Positions 1 to 7,722 of a DNA stretch of 64,000 nt are shown piece by piece (position 1 is the stretch's first letter; each line of letters starts with the position of its first letter). Below the pieces are notes generated by a model, which was not told the DNA's origin, did not search any database, and worked only from the letters and a program-made list of their open reading frames with translations. The stretch covers positions 62,001-126,000 of the forward strand of contig JAEYWX010000023.1 in assembly GCA_023428755.1 (NCBI GenBank), in the 5' to 3' direction. This DNA is from Bacteroidota bacterium. Lineage in GTDB: Bacteria; Bacteroidota; Bacteroidia; Chitinophagales; Chitinophagaceae. The translations under genes were made by a program, and so were the position numbers.

Positions 1-57
1 CAACGTCCCAACCCTGATCCCCCAAATTGTCAACTTTTTCCGCTTTTCGAACATTAT

Positions 58-98
58 CTATACTTTTTTGTATAGATTAATCTGTACTTTTGTGTACA
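58..98 (+). promoter_or_regulatory. tandem dyad operators and promoter before sufB
   Basis: Two perfect inverted repeats stand in tandem: CTATAC-N6-GTATAG at 58-75 and TGTAC-N6-GTACA at 83-98. Their 16-base cores match at 13 positions and their centres are 24 bp apart, so the dyads sit on nearly the same helix face. TACTTTTG at 85-92 fits the Bacteroidota -7 consensus TAnnTTTG and lies inside the second dyad, so a bound protein would block the promoter. I see no good -33 TTG at the usual spacing. The likely ligand is the Rrf2 protein encoded at 7196-7672; that link is inference. Confidence 0.6.
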
Positions 99-147
99 TA
101 TAGTAATTGTTCAAGATTTTAGGTAAACAGATTAAACAAAACGAATC

Positions 148-1593
148 ATGAGTGAGATGCTCAATACACTGGAGCAAACGGCCCTGAGTGAGTACAAATA
201 TGGTTGGGTTACCAACATTGAAGCCGACGAGGCCCCTCCCGGACTGAGTGAAGACATTGTGCGTTTCATCAGCGCCAAAAAGAACGAACCCGAGTGGATG
301 CTGGAATGGCGACTGAAAGCCTACCGCCACTGGTTAAAAATGGAAGAGCCCGAGTGGGCTAATGTAAAATACCCCAAGGTAGATTACAACGCCATTAAAT
401 ATTACAGTGCCCCCAAGCAAAAGAAAACTCTCAACAGCCTGGATGAAGTAGATCCTGAGCTGCGGGCTACGTTTGAAAAGCTGGGAATTTCTTTGGATGA
501 ACAAAAGCGTTTAAGCAATGTGGCGGTGGATGCGGTGATCGATTCGGTTTCTATTGCTACCACCTTTAAAAAGCAACTCGCCGAGCTGGGAATTATTTTC
601 TGCAGCATGAGCGAAGCCATACAGGAACATCCGGAACTCATCAAAAAATGGTTGGGTTCGGTGGTGCCGATGACGGATAATTATTTCTCAGCATTAAATA
701 GTGCAGTGTTCAGCGATGGTAGTTTCTGCTACATTCCAAAAGGTGTAAAGAGCCCGATGGAGTTGAGCACTTACTTCCGCATCAACGCCGAAAATACCGG
801 ACAGTTTGAACGTACACTCATCGTTGCCGAAGAAGGCAGCTACGTAAGTTACCTCGAAGGTTGTACGGCGCCGATGCGTGATGAAAATCAATTGCATGCT
901 GCGGTGGTTGAAATTGTAGCACTTGATAATGCAGAAGTAAAATATTCAACTGTACAAAACTGGTACCCCGGCGATAAAGATGGCAAGGGTGGTATTTACA
1001 ATTTTGTTACCAAGCGTGGTATTTGTGCAGGTGTTAATTCAAAGATCAGCTGGACACAGGTTGAAACTGGTAGCGCTGTTACATGGAAATATCCTTCAGT
1101 AATTCTCAAAGGCGATAACAGCCAGGGTGAATTTTATTCTGTTGCTGTTACCAACAATCATCAGCAGGCAGATACAGGAACTAAGATGATGCACATTGGC
1201 AAGAACACCCGTAGCCGCATTGTATCGAAAGGTATTTCGGCAGGCTTCAGTCAAAACTCTTATCGTGGTTTGGTGCAGGTGGGTAAAAATGCGATCAACG
1301 CAAGAAACTTTTCGCAGTGCGATAGTTTGTTGCTCGGCGATAAATGTGGCGCACACACGTTCCCATATATTGAAGTAAAGAACAGCACTGCACAGGTAGA
1401 ACACGAAGCCACTACTTCTAAAATTGGTGAAGACCAGATCTTCTATTGTAACCAACGTGGTTTAGATACTGAAACTGCAGTTGCACTCATCATTAATGGT
1501 TTTGCAAAAGAAGTAATGAACCAGTTACCGATGGAGTTTGCTGTGGAAGCACAAAAACTCTTAGCGATAAGTTTAGAAGGAAGTGTGGGTTAA
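148..1593 (+). CDS. sufB: Fe-S cluster assembly protein SufB
   Basis: SufB is the core scaffold subunit of the cytosolic SufBC2D complex, on which Fe-S clusters are built from persulfide sulfur delivered by SufS and SufE. The 481-residue length is normal for SufB. Family features include the N-terminal EPEWM segment, the conserved [20 protein letters not shown] region near residues 295-315 and the C-terminal hallmark around HEATTSKI. It is the first gene of the cluster, 50 bases downstream of a dyad-covered promoter, and is followed by sufC after a short gap. The ATG at 148 gives a full-length product. Confidence 0.97.
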   Translation: MSEMLNTLEQTALSEYKYGWVTNIEADEAPPGLSEDIVRFISAKKNEPEWMLEWRLKAYRHWLKMEEPEWANVKYPKVDYNAIKYYSAPKQKKTLNSLDEVDPELRATFEKLGISLDEQKRLSNVAVDAVIDSVSIATTFKKQLAELGIIFCSMSEAIQEHPELIKKWLGSVVPMTDNYFSALNSAVFSDGSFCYIPKGVKSPMELSTYFRINAENTGQFERTLIVAEEGSYVSYLEGCTAPMRDENQLHAAVVEIVALDNAEVKYSTVQNWYPGDKDGKGGIYNFVTKRGICAGVNSKISWTQVETGSAVTWKYPSVILKGDNSQGEFYSVAVTNNHQQADTGTKMMHIGKNTRSRIVSKGISAGFSQNSYRGLVQVGKNAINARNFSQCDSLLLGDKCGAHTFPYIEVKNSTAQVEHEATTSKIGEDQIFYCNQRGLDTETAVALIINGFAKEVMNQLPMEFAVEAQKLLAISLEGSVG

Positions 1594-1633
1594 GCACATT
1601 TTCAAATTTTCAAATTCACAATTTTCAAATTAT

Positions 1634-2398
1634 ATGTTATCAATAAAAAATTTACAGGCAAGGATCGAAGAGAAGGAAATCTTAAAAGGCATCAACCTCG
1701 AAATCAAAGCAGGCGAAGTGCATGCCATCATGGGTCCAAACGGTAGCGGTAAGTCAACATTGGCTTCTGTACTGGCGGGTCGTTCCGATTATGAAGTAAC
1801 CGGTGGCAGTGTTGAGTTCAACGGAAAAGATCTGTTGGAGCTTTCTCCCGAAGATCGTGCACGTGAAGGTGTGTTCCTTGCGTTTCAATACCCCATTGAA
1901 ATTCCTGGTGTAAGCACTACCAACTTTATTAAAACAGCTGTAAACGAAGTACGCAAGTACCGTGGCGAAGAACCAATGGATGCTGTACAGTTTCTGAAGA
2001 AGATGAAAGAGAAGATGAAGCTGGTTGAAATTGACCAGAGCCTGTTAAGCCGTTCGCTCAACGAAGGTTTCAGTGGTGGTGAAAAGAAGCGTAACGAAAT
2101 TTTCCAGATGGCGATGTTGGAGCCAAAGTTTGCCATCCTTGATGAAACAGATAGTGGTTTGGATATTGATGCGTTGCGTATTGTGGCAGAAGGTGTAAAC
2201 AAACTGAAATCAAAAGACAATGCCACATTGGTAATTACACACTACCAGCGTTTGCTCGATTATATTGTTCCTGATTATGTACACGTATTATATAAAGGAC
2301 GTATTGTAAAAAGTGGTGGTAAAGAGCTGGCGCTTGAGCTGGAAGAAAAAGGATACGATTTTATTAAAGAAGAATTGGGAGAAGAAGTAGAAGCGTAA
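1634..2398 (+). CDS. sufC: Fe-S cluster assembly ATPase SufC
   Basis: SufC is the ABC-type ATPase of the SufBC2D scaffold. It shows Walker A GPNGSGKST, the signature SGGEKKR and Walker B ILDETDSGLD followed by the H-loop ITHYQR. I start it at ATG 1634 (254 residues, MLSIKNLQARIEE), because the 17 codons before it translate an A/T-rich spacer and SufC proteins usually begin this way. It lies between sufB and sufD on the same strand. ATP hydrolysis drives rearrangement of the SufB-SufD interface. No membrane partner is expected despite the ABC fold. Confidence 0.97.
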   Translation: MLSIKNLQARIEEKEILKGINLEIKAGEVHAIMGPNGSGKSTLASVLAGRSDYEVTGGSVEFNGKDLLELSPEDRAREGVFLAFQYPIEIPGVSTTNFIKTAVNEVRKYRGEEPMDAVQFLKKMKEKMKLVEIDQSLLSRSLNEGFSGGEKKRNEIFQMAMLEPKFAILDETDSGLDIDALRIVAEGVNKLKSKDNATLVITHYQRLLDYIVPDYVHVLYKGRIVKSGGKELALELEEKGYDFIKEELGEEVEA

Positions 2399-2524
2399 AC
2401 CCCCAACCCCTAAAGGGGAGTTCGGTAACACTCTGATGAAAGGAGATATGCCGATGATTAAAGTGAAAGTAAAATTGAAAATCTAAAGCCTGTATCCCCT
2501 CCCTGGAGGGGTTAGGGGTGGGTT
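2399..2524. repeat. bipartite inverted-repeat element 1
   Basis: The gap between sufC and sufD is filled by an element with two inverted arms, 2400-2420 (CCCCAACCCC then TAAAGGGGAG) and 2496-2524 (a CCCTCC/GGAGGG hairpin then TTAGGGGTGGG), around a 75-base spacer. Each arm is itself a small hairpin. Five related arm pairs occur in this window at 5543, 12545, 13530, 21757 and 32513. It reads as a REP/MITE-like dispersed element rather than a simple terminator. Confidence 0.7.
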
Positions 2525-2535
2525 AAAAAATAATT

Positions 2536-3843
2536 ATGTCGGAGTTAAGTACATTAATAAATGACAAGCTTAGCAAAGAATCATTCAGTGGAAACGGTTC
2601 TTTAAAAGCATTAAGCCAAAAGGGATTGCAACTATTCAACGAGCAGGGCGTTCCAACGGTAAAGCACGAAGAGTGGAAGTACACACGCATCAGTGCAGTA
2701 CTCAACAAAGATTTTTCGTATGCAGTTGATGCAACTGCTGTAACAGCAGCAGATGTGGATGCATTTCGTTTGCCCGGCAATGAAGCGGCCAATGAGCTGG
2801 TGTTTGTCAATGGTATTTATCATGCAGAACTTTCAACGATTCGTTCATCTGCTGATGAGCTGGTGATTCTTCCGTTGAGTGAAGCGGTGAAAGGTGAATA
2901 CAAAGCCATTGTTGATGCGAATCTTGGTCACAGTGCCGATTACCATACCGATGGTATCAATGCATTGAACAATGCCTTTGCCTATCAGGGATTGTTCATC
3001 ACCGTAAAGAAAAATAAATCGGTAGAACATCCTTTGTACTGTTACTACATCAACGATGCACGAACAGTAAATGTATTGTCGCAGCCACGCACATTAATTT
3101 ATGTAGCGGCCAATGCAGAAGTGAAACTGGTAGAAGAAGAAGTAACCATCGGTACCAGCGATTCATTCATTAACAAAGTGAGTGAAATTGTGGTGGAAGA
3201 AAATGCACAGGTTTCAATTTACAAAATACAGAACGAAGACAGTCACAGCAGTTGTGTAAAAACAACGCATGTGCGTCAGTTGGGGGTAAGTAAAGTGAAC
3301 TCTGTTACCATTACACTCAACGGCGGTACGATCCGTAACAACCTCAACTTTATTTTAGAAGCGCCCGGTTGCGAAAGCAATATGTATGGTTTGTATTGTG
3401 TGAAGGGAACTACGCATGTTGATAATCATACCATCGTAGATAATCAACAACCACACAGTTTGAGCAACGAATTGTACAAAGGTATTATCGATGAAAATGC
3501 AACAGGTGTTTTCAACGGAAAGATATTTGTTCGCCAGGATGCGCAGAAAACAAACGCTTACCAAAGCAATAAGAATATTTTGTTGAGCGATACCGCAACA
3601 GTTAACACCAAACCACAGCTCGAGATTTTTGCGGATGATGTAAAGTGTTCACATGGTTGTACCATCGGTCGCCTTGATGAAGATGCTTTGTTTTATCTGC
3701 AGGCGAGAGGTATTGGAGATAAAGCTGCAAAAGCGTTATTGCTTCATGCCTTTGCAATTGAGATACTGGAGAAGATAGAACTGGAGCCGATCCGTCAGTA
3801 TGTCAATCAGATCATTTCTGAGCGATTGGATTTTGAAATTTAG
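2536..3843 (+). CDS. sufD: Fe-S cluster assembly protein SufD
   Basis: SufD is the SufB paralogue that completes the SufBC2D scaffold and takes part in iron entry. The 435 residues end in the typical SufD region, with KCSHGCTIG near residue 373 carrying the conserved cysteine and histidines, followed by the RGI-motif helix. It starts at ATG 2536, just after the inverted-repeat element, and is in the same orientation as sufB and sufC. A GxxExxY cassette is inserted directly downstream before sufS. Confidence 0.96.
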   Translation: MSELSTLINDKLSKESFSGNGSLKALSQKGLQLFNEQGVPTVKHEEWKYTRISAVLNKDFSYAVDATAVTAADVDAFRLPGNEAANELVFVNGIYHAELSTIRSSADELVILPLSEAVKGEYKAIVDANLGHSADYHTDGINALNNAFAYQGLFITVKKNKSVEHPLYCYYINDARTVNVLSQPRTLIYVAANAEVKLVEEEVTIGTSDSFINKVSEIVVEENAQVSIYKIQNEDSHSSCVKTTHVRQLGVSKVNSVTITLNGGTIRNNLNFILEAPGCESNMYGLYCVKGTTHVDNHTIVDNQQPHSLSNELYKGIIDENATGVFNGKIFVRQDAQKTNAYQSNKNILLSDTATVNTKPQLEIFADDVKCSHGCTIGRLDEDALFYLQARGIGDKAAKALLLHAFAIEILEKIELEPIRQYVNQIISERLDFEI

Positions 3844-3854
3844 AATTTAAATGA

Positions 3855-4294
3855 ACCACAGAGACTCAGAGCCACGGAGATGATGAACGCAAATGAATAT
3901 AGTTTGAATAGCATTTCCGGAGCGATTGTCGATTGTTCTATCAGGGTTCATAAAGAATTAGGTCCGGGTTTGCTTGAGAGTGTGTATGAAATTTGTTTGA
4001 TGAAGGAATTGATTGCACAAGGATTAACTGTAAGAAGACAGGTTGCATTGCCTGTTTATTACAAAGGTGAAAACATTGGTATTGACTTTAAGATTGATTT
4101 GTTGGTGGAGGAAGAGGTGATTGTGGAGTTGAAAGCGGTTGAGAATCTCTTGCCAATTCACGAAGCACAATTACTGACCTATTTAAAGTTGTCCGAAATG
4201 CATTTAGGATTATTGATAAACTTTAATGTAAAACTTTTAAAAGATGGCATAAAGCGTATGGTTTGGTAACTCTGCGTCTCTGCGCCTCTGTGGT
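3855..4294. mobile_element. GxxExxY cassette with terminal inverted repeats
   Basis: A 25-base left repeat (3855-3879, beginning ACCACAGAG and ending CACGGAG) and a 25-base right repeat (4270-4294, beginning CTCTGCGTCTC and ending CTCTGTGGT) are imperfect inverted copies, about 20 of 25 matching. They touch the start codon (3880) and stop codon (4269) of the enclosed gene with no bases between. The unit splits sufD from sufS. Similar repeats beside GxxExxY genes are, to my recollection, common in environmental bacteria. A mobile or domesticated cassette is inferred; no transposase is present. Confidence 0.65.
3880..4269 (+). CDS. GxxExxY protein, PD-(D/E)XK-like
   Basis: This 129-residue protein belongs to the GxxExxY family (a PD-(D/E)XK nuclease-fold family, PF13366). 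The name motif is visible as GLLESVY at about residues 29-35, and the nuclease-like core follows as IDFKIDLLVEEEVIVELKAVE, giving D, then E-x-K. The biological role is unknown. The gene separates sufD from sufS on the coding strand and is bounded exactly by inverted repeats, so it may be a passenger rather than part of Fe-S assembly. The start could be ATG 3880 or ATG 3883; the GGAG just before favours 3883 slightly. Confidence 0.9.
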   Translation: MMNANEYSLNSISGAIVDCSIRVHKELGPGLLESVYEICLMKELIAQGLTVRRQVALPVYYKGENIGIDFKIDLLVEEEVIVELKAVENLLPIHEAQLLTYLKLSEMHLGLLINFNVKLLKDGIKRMVW

Positions 4295-4299
4295 GAAAA

Positions 4300-5541
4300 A
4301 TGATAGAAACTTTAGAAAATACAACTTTTGATGTACAGGCTATCCGTCAGCATTTCCCGGTGTTGAACCGTGTGGTGAAAGGAAAGCCTCTTGTATATTT
4401 TGATAACGCTGCAACAACACAAAAGCCACAGGTGGTAATTGATGCGCTTGCAAATTATTATAAAAACTACAACGCCAATATTCATCGTGGCATTCACTCG
4501 TTGGCAGAAGAAGCAACTGCTGCTTACGAAGCAACGAGAGATACGGTACAGCAGTTCATCAATGCAAAAGAGCGTGAAGAAATCATTTTCACACGTGGCG
4601 TTACAGAAAGCATCAACCTTGTTGCTTACACATGGGCACGCACCAATCTGAAGGCAGGTGATGAGATCATCATCAGTGGCATGGAACATCACAGCAATAT
4701 TGTTCCCTGGCAACTGATCGCTGAAATGACAGGTGCAAAGCTGAAGGTCATTCCTGTTAATGATAATGGTGAATTGATCATGGAAGAGTTTCATCAACTC
4801 CTGAATGAAAAAGTGAAACTGGTTTCTGTTGTACATGCATCCAATTCGCTGGGTACAATCAATCCTGTGAAAGAGATCATTGATGCAGCGCATCAAGTTG
4901 GTGCAGTCGTGATGATCGATGGTGCACAATCAACCGTGCATTTGGATATTGATGTGCAGGAACTTGATTGCGATTTCTTCGCTATCAGTTCGCACAAAGT
5001 ATACGGTCCAACAGGTATTGGTGTATTGTACGGCAAACGTGCATTGCTCGAAGCGATGCCGCCGTTTATGGGTGGTGGTGAAATGATCAAAGATGTAACG
5101 TTTGAAAAAACAACCTGGAACGATCTGCCTTACAAGTTCGAAGCAGGTACACCGAATATTGCCGATACAGTTGCATTAAAAGCAGCATTGGATTTTGTAA
5201 GTGGTATTGGTAAAGCAGTTGTCCGCAAACATGAAGATGCGTTATTAAAATATGCTACCGAGCAATTGCAATCAATCGATGGCATTCGTTTGGTGGGAAC
5301 AGCAAAACAGAAAGTGAGTGTGGCATCGTATGTAGTGGAAGGCGTGCATCCGCAGGACTTGGGTATTTTATTAGATAACCAGGGTGTGGCTGTACGTACG
5401 GGTCATCACTGTACACAACCGTTGATGAACCGTTTTGGTATTCCCGGCACAACAAGAGCAAGTTTTGCGATGTACAATACCAAAGAAGAAATTGATGTGA
5501 TGATTGCAGGTTTGCATAAAGCAATAAAACTATTGCGATAA
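4300..5541 (+). CDS. sufS: cysteine desulfurase SufS
   Basis: SufS is a PLP-dependent group II cysteine desulfurase that takes sulfur from L-cysteine as a persulfide and passes it to SufE. The 413-residue protein has the PLP lysine in SSHKVYGP (about residue 230) and the catalytic cysteine in RTGHHCTQPL (about residue 370). The N-terminus IRQHFPVLNR is typical. It starts six bases after the right repeat of the GxxExxY cassette, and is followed by sufE beyond an inverted-repeat element, so sufS and sufE stay in the order expected for partners. Confidence 0.97.
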   Translation: MIETLENTTFDVQAIRQHFPVLNRVVKGKPLVYFDNAATTQKPQVVIDALANYYKNYNANIHRGIHSLAEEATAAYEATRDTVQQFINAKEREEIIFTRGVTESINLVAYTWARTNLKAGDEIIISGMEHHSNIVPWQLIAEMTGAKLKVIPVNDNGELIMEEFHQLLNEKVKLVSVVHASNSLGTINPVKEIIDAAHQVGAVVMIDGAQSTVHLDIDVQELDCDFFAISSHKVYGPTGIGVLYGKRALLEAMPPFMGGGEMIKDVTFEKTTWNDLPYKFEAGTPNIADTVALKAALDFVSGIGKAVVRKHEDALLKYATEQLQSIDGIRLVGTAKQKVSVASYVVEGVHPQDLGILLDNQGVAVRTGHHCTQPLMNRFGIPGTTRASFAMYNTKEEIDVMIAGLHKAIKLLR

Positions 5542-5542
5542 G

Positions 5543-5726
5543 CCTCCCCAAACCCCTCCAAAGGAGGGGCTTAGCAAGGCGCAAGGCCTGCTTTTCTTAG
5601 AGGCCAATGAATTGCAGACTAACTGATGAATGAAGATTAGGAGATTAAATGCTGAATTACGAATGTTTAATTAAATAATAAAAGCCCGGCCTCCCTCTCT
5701 ATTGGAGAGGGAACGAGGGTGAGGCC
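5543..5726. repeat. bipartite inverted-repeat element 2
   Basis: The gap between sufS and sufE carries arms at 5543-5570 (CCTCCCC, ACCCCTCC/GGAGGGG hairpin) and 5688-5726 (CCTCCCTCTC/GAGAGGGA hairpin then GAGGGTGAGGCC). It begins right after the sufS stop and ends four bases before the sufE ATG. A GTG at 5719 in frame with sufE lies inside the right arm and should not be taken as the start. Confidence 0.65.
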
Positions 5727-5730
5727 GATT

Positions 5731-6162
5731 ATGAAATCAATAGCAGAAACAGAAGAAGAAATTGTGGATGAGTTTTCGTTGTTCGATTCCTGGGATGAGA
5801 AGTACGAGTACATCATCGACATGGGAAAGAAACTGAAGCCACTGGAAGAAGAGCATAAGAAAGACGAAAACAAAATCAAAGGTTGCCAGAGCACCGTATG
5901 GATGGTGAGCGAATTGAAAGATGGCAAAGTAATTTACCGTGCTGAAAGTGATGCAGTGATTGTAAAAGGATTGGTGAGTATGCTCATTCGTGTATTGAGC
6001 GGACATGCACCACAGGAGATCATTGATGCAAAGCTGGAGTTTATTGATAAGATCGGCATGAAGCAACACCTGGCACAAACGAGAAGCAATGGTTTGCTGA
6101 GCATGGTGAAGCAGATGAAACTGGACGCAACTGTTTACCAGGCAAAGGCGGGAATGAATTAA
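5731..6162 (+). CDS. sufE: sulfur acceptor SufE
   Basis: SufE accepts the persulfide from SufS and hands it to the SufB scaffold. The 143-residue product has the family helix DSWDEKYEYIIDMG and the acceptor cysteine in IKGCQSTVW near residue 50. I choose ATG 5731, since the upstream in-frame GTG lies in a repeat arm. It is followed after 21 bases by the DUF59 gene, which suggests co-transcription. All conserved SufE segments are present. Confidence 0.95.
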   Translation: MKSIAETEEEIVDEFSLFDSWDEKYEYIIDMGKKLKPLEEEHKKDENKIKGCQSTVWMVSELKDGKVIYRAESDAVIVKGLVSMLIRVLSGHAPQEIIDAKLEFIDKIGMKQHLAQTRSNGLLSMVKQMKLDATVYQAKAGMN

Positions 6163-6183
6163 AAAGAAGTAAAACGATTTGTG

Positions 6184-6495
6184 ATGGACAAAGAAGCATT
6201 AAAAGAAAAGATCATCGAAAAACTGCAAACGGTATTCGATCCCGAGTTGCCGGTGAATATCTATGATCTTGGGTTGATCTACAATATCGACATCAACGAA
6301 AAAGGTTATGCCAATATCACGATGACGTTGACAGCACCAAGTTGCCCTGCAGCACAATCGTTGCCGGTGGAAGTAGATCAAAAAACAAGAGAAGTGGAAG
6401 GTGTAACAGATGTAAACGTAATGATTACCTGGACACCGAAGTGGGAGAAGAGTATGATGAGCGAAGTAGCAGCATTGGAATTAGGATTTATGTAG
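6184..6495 (+). CDS. sufT: SufT-like DUF59/MIP18 family protein
   Basis: This 103-residue protein is of the DUF59 (MIP18/PaaD-like) family, whose SufT members help Fe-S cluster maturation. The signature VFDPELPVNIYDLGLIY and the conserved cysteine of TAPSCP (about residue 55) are clear. ATG 6184 is preferred over the adjoining GTG at 6181. It sits in the suf operon between sufE and the bacilliredoxin-like gene, which supports a role in cluster delivery or late maturation. The name sufT rests on family and context. Confidence 0.85.
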   Translation: MDKEALKEKIIEKLQTVFDPELPVNIYDLGLIYNIDINEKGYANITMTLTAPSCPAAQSLPVEVDQKTREVEGVTDVNVMITWTPKWEKSMMSEVAALELGFM

Positions 6496-6501
6496 GAGTT
6501 G

Positions 6502-6614
6502 CTCACAGATTGCGCAGATAAGCACAGATACTTTTCTGCTGATCGATGAGCTTTAATAAACAATAACAATCACCCAAACAGATTTCATCTGTGTACATCA
6601 GTGAAATCTGTGAG
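6502..6614. repeat. inverted repeat of the CTCACAGATT type
   Basis: The gap between sufT and the bacilliredoxin gene has 28-base arms at 6502-6529 and 6587-6614 that are inverted copies with about 22 of 28 matches; both outer ends read CTCACAGATT when taken inwards. The enclosed 57 bases show no reading frame. This is a different family from the CCCC/GGGG elements. Confidence 0.6.
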
Positions 6615-6626
6615 AAAAAATAAATT

Positions 6627-7178
6627 ATGGCAATGATCTCTTTAGATAGTTTAATGGGCAATCAAGGTCCCAGCTATCCCGAACAAATTGCAGCTCCTTA
6701 CCGTAAGGAGTTAGTTGATGCAGGCTTTGAGCAAATGATGACAGTGGAAGATGTGGAGAAAGTACTTGCAGGTAATCCCGGCAAAACAATTTTGGTTGTA
6801 TTGAACAGTGTATGTGGTTGCAGCGCAAGAGTAAGCCGTCCCGGTGCATTGCTCAGCTTTTTTAATCATGTAGTGCCCGATGTAAAAGCAACCTTGTTTG
6901 CAGGTATGGAAAAAGAAGCCGTGGTGCATTTCCGTGAAAAGTACTTGAATGGTGTAACACCTTCTTCGCCTAATGTGCTGTTGTTGAAAGATGGCAACGT
7001 ATTGCTGCATTTACAACGTCACCAGATTGAAACAACCGATGCCGGTACAATTGCTGATGCATTGATCACTGCTTACAACGAGCATTGCACAAGGCAAACA
7101 ACCGAAACAGAGCGTGAAGAGTTGAGAAGCTATTTCAAAAATTTATACCAGGTAGATCCATTAGCAACACAGGAATAA
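6627..7178 (+). CDS. BrxA/BrxB-type bacilliredoxin family protein
   Basis: This 183-residue protein matches the YphP/YqiW (DUF1094) family. Characterised Bacillus members are bacilliredoxins that remove bacillithiol from oxidised proteins. The thioredoxin-like fold carries a CxC-type active site, VCGCSA, at about residues 62-67. The C-terminal 40 residues extend past the usual family length of roughly 145. Placement inside the suf cluster suggests protection of Fe-S assembly thiols or clusters during oxidative stress; this is inferred. Whether the organism makes bacillithiol cannot be seen here. Confidence 0.85.
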   Translation: MAMISLDSLMGNQGPSYPEQIAAPYRKELVDAGFEQMMTVEDVEKVLAGNPGKTILVVLNSVCGCSARVSRPGALLSFFNHVVPDVKATLFAGMEKEAVVHFREKYLNGVTPSSPNVLLLKDGNVLLHLQRHQIETTDAGTIADALITAYNEHCTRQTTETEREELRSYFKNLYQVDPLATQE

Positions 7179-7195
7179 TATCTTAATTGTAAAGC

Positions 7196-7672
7196 ATGAA
7201 AATTACTTCATCAGAAGAATACGGTATCAGGATCCTCATCCGCATTGCATCGGCTAACCCCGTTGAAGGATTGAGTATTCCGCAGTTGAGTGAAGCTGAG
7301 AAGCTGACTGAACCGCATGTGGCAAAGATTTGCCGCACCTTGCGCATGGAAGGTTTCATCAACAGTACGCCTGGTTACAAAGGTGGTTATGTGCTTGCGA
7401 AGCCTGCTGATATGATCATTGTCAACGATGTGTTGAAAGCATTGGGCGGAACATTATTCGATCAACAGTTTTGTGATACGCATACAGGCATTGGTCGCTT
7501 GTGTACCAACTCGGTTGATTGCAGTACCCGTTCGCTTTGGAAAATGATCCAGTTTACACTCGACAATCTCCTCAATAAATTAACGCTGAAAGATCTGATG
7601 GTAAATGAAAAAGAAGTGGAGTTGAAGCTGGAAGCGATCATGCAACGGAATGTGGAGGAATTGTTGAAGTAA
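7196..7672 (+). CDS. Rrf2/IscR-like transcriptional regulator
   Basis: An Rrf2-family winged-helix regulator of 158 residues. The N-terminal helix-turn-helix is typical (SSEEYGIRILIRIA, then a TEPHVAKICRTLR recognition helix). Three cysteines at C93, C103 and C109 occupy the position of the IscR [2Fe-2S] ligands, so the protein probably senses Fe-S status. It is the last gene of the suf cluster, 17 bases after the bacilliredoxin gene, which suggests autoregulated feedback through the dyads at 58-98. The third-to-fourth ligand cannot be assigned. A bidirectional terminator follows. Confidence 0.9.
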   Translation: MKITSSEEYGIRILIRIASANPVEGLSIPQLSEAEKLTEPHVAKICRTLRMEGFINSTPGYKGGYVLAKPADMIIVNDVLKALGGTLFDQQFCDTHTGIGRLCTNSVDCSTRSLWKMIQFTLDNLLNKLTLKDLMVNEKEVELKLEAIMQRNVEELLK

Positions 7673-7689
7673 TAAAAAATCATTCTATA

Positions 7690-7719
7690 AAAAAGGCTTT
7701 CAAATCTGAAAGCCTTTTT
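7690..7719. terminator. bidirectional terminator after rrf2 and mtaB
   Basis: A 12-bp perfect stem, AAAAAGGCTTTC with GAAAGCCTTTTT and a 6-base loop, has an A-run before and a T-run after. It separates the convergent rrf2 (plus) and mtaB (minus) genes and can serve both. Confidence 0.9.
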
Positions 7720-7722
7720 CTT

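Noticed and set aside
4312..4929. 205-codon frame antisense to sufS
   Set aside because: It mirrors a well-conserved gene on the other strand and has no family-like text.
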